NCBI GenBank assembly: GCA_002737585.1
Contig: NSIA01000166.1
Coordinates: 1-6,448 of the forward strand
From: Planctomycetaceae bacterium
GTDB lineage: Bacteria > Planctomycetota > Phycisphaerae > Phycisphaerales > SM1A02
Direction: 5' to 3'
DNA: 6,448 nucleotides
Under the pieces are notes generated by a model. It was not told the origin of the DNA, did not search any database, and was given only the letters and a program-made list of their open reading frames with translations. The position numbers and the translations under genes were made by a program. Below, piece by piece: positions 5,551 through 6,448 of this stretch (positions are counted from its first letter, which is position 1; each line of letters begins with the position of its first letter).

Positions 5551-6448
5551 ATGACCACCCACGATCCCTTCAATGCGCGTACGACGCTGAAGACCGCTAC
5601 CGGCGACCGCACCTACTACCGCCTCGATGCGCTCAAGGCGCTCGGGCCGATTGAACGCTTGCCGTATTCCATTCGCGTGTTGCTCGAAGCGTGCCTGCGC
5701 AATTGCGACGGCCGCATCGTCACCAAAGAACACGTGCAGAAGATCTGCAACTATGACCCGGCGAAGGTCGCCGAAGAAGAAATCCCGTTCATGCCCGGCC
5801 GCGTGGTGTTGCAGGATTTCACCGGCGTTCCATGCGTGGTGGACCTTGCTGCCATGCGCGACGCGATGAAGCGCCTTGGTGGCGACCCAAAGAAGGTGAA
5901 CCCGCTGGTTCCGTGCGACCTGGTCATTGACCACAGTGTGCAGGTCGATGCGTTTGCAAGTGGCATGGCGTTGACCATTAACGGTGAACTGGAGTTTGAC
6001 CGAAACAAGGAGCGCTACGAGTTCCTCAAGTGGGGCCAGAAGGCGCTCTCAAACTTCCGCGTGGTGCCGCCAGCCACTGGCATTGTGCATCAAGTGAACC
6101 TTGAATACCTGGCAAAAGTGGTCTGGGAACAGGACGGGGTTCTCTATCCGGACAGCCTTGTTGGCACCGACAGTCACACCACCATGATCAACGGATTGGG
6201 CGTGGTTGGCTGGGGTGTTGGTGGCATTGAGGCCGAGGCAGTCATGCTTGGTCAGCCGATTTACATGCTGATTCCGGAGGTTGTTGGTGTGCGCGTCACC
6301 GGCAAGTTGCCGGAAGGCACCACGGCAACGGACCTGGTTCTCACCATCACGCAGATCCTGCGCAAGTTCGGTGTGGTCAACAAGTTTGTGGAGTTCTTCG
6401 GCCCGGGTCTTGCCGAAATGTCATTGGCTAATCGCGCAACGATCGCCA
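5551..6448 (+). CDS. acnA: Aconitate hydratase, N-terminal part (cut by window end)
   Basis: The open frame from ATG 5551 runs 299 codons to the window edge without a stop. It matches the start of AcnA/IRP-type aconitases, which are about 900 residues long. Landmarks in order are IERLPYSIRVLLEACLRN, PGRVVLQDFTGVPCVVDLAA, DLVIDHSVQVD, NKERYEFLKWGQKA, PPATGIVHQVNLEYLA, LYPDSLVGTDSHTTMINGLG, VGWGVGGIEAEAVMLGQP and KFVEFFGPGL. These belong to the catalytic core, including the DSH motif of the active site. The cysteines that hold the [4Fe-4S] cluster lie further on and are outside the window. The enzyme interconverts citrate and isocitrate through cis-aconitate in the cytosolic TCA cycle. A small departure is PPATG where PPGTG is usual. 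The gene diverges from the FHA-phosphatase genes and has a large palindrome just upstream. I am sure of the family; the acnA symbol is given because of the AcnA-type N-terminus. Confidence 0.95.
   Translation, partial: MTTHDPFNARTTLKTATGDRTYYRLDALKALGPIERLPYSIRVLLEACLRNCDGRIVTKEHVQKICNYDPAKVAEEEIPFMPGRVVLQDFTGVPCVVDLAAMRDAMKRLGGDPKKVNPLVPCDLVIDHSVQVDAFASGMALTINGELEFDRNKERYEFLKWGQKALSNFRVVPPATGIVHQVNLEYLAKVVWEQDGVLYPDSLVGTDSHTTMINGLGVVGWGVGGIEAEAVMLGQPIYMLIPEVVGVRVTGKLPEGTTATDLVLTITQILRKFGVVNKFVEFFGPGLAEMSLANRATIA

Noticed and set aside
5398..5934. Minus-strand open frame crossing the palindrome and the aconitase start
   Set aside because: It runs opposite the well-supported aconitase coding region and through the inverted repeat; no protein family is visible.
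1..6448. CRISPR array, tRNA, rRNA, toxin-antitoxin or phage genes
   Set aside because: No direct repeat array, cloverleaf-like or rRNA sequence, or recognisable defence or phage protein was seen on either strand.

Overview
The window looks like a chromosomal segment of a Planctomycetota bacterium, possibly of the Phycisphaerae. The clues are a type IV prepilin-like protein with a C-terminal H-X9-DG motif, an FHA-GAF-SpoIIE phosphatase next to a Hanks-type kinase fragment, and generally GC-rich coding. The lineage call is inferred from protein style, not from a marker gene.

Layout. Positions 1-876 (+) encode the prepilin-like secreted protein. Positions 877-1133 hold no convincing gene. On the minus strand, a secreted beta-propeller-like 'choice-of-anchor I' protein (3082-1412) runs into a small unknown protein (1415-1134) through a 4-nt ATGA overlap, so the two look translationally coupled. 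Positions about 3153-3628 (+) carry a decayed C-terminal piece of an IS91-type transposase, spread over three frames with a stop inside. It abuts an N-terminal fragment of a serine/threonine kinase on the minus strand (3757-3572) that breaks off just after the start of helix C.

Upstream of the kinase fragment on the same strand and in the same frame is a GAF-SpoIIE (PP2C-type) phosphatase (5224-3785). Before that, still in frame, is the first half of an FHA domain (5401-5228). One TGA at 5230-5228 cuts the FHA domain in two at a position where tryptophan is common in the family. FHA-phosphatase therefore looks like one ancestral gene of about 538 codons, broken by a nonsense change or split with restart at the ATG one codon later.

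The divergent intergenic stretch 5402-5550 contains a small 6-7-6 inverted repeat and a nearly perfect 31-bp-arm palindrome of REP type. Next comes the start of an aconitate hydratase gene (5551 to the window end, +), cut by the window edge.

No new defence or biosynthetic system is evident. The most interesting part is the eroded signalling locus (FHA / phosphatase / kinase) beside transposase debris, and the large palindrome immediately upstream of a TCA-cycle gene.
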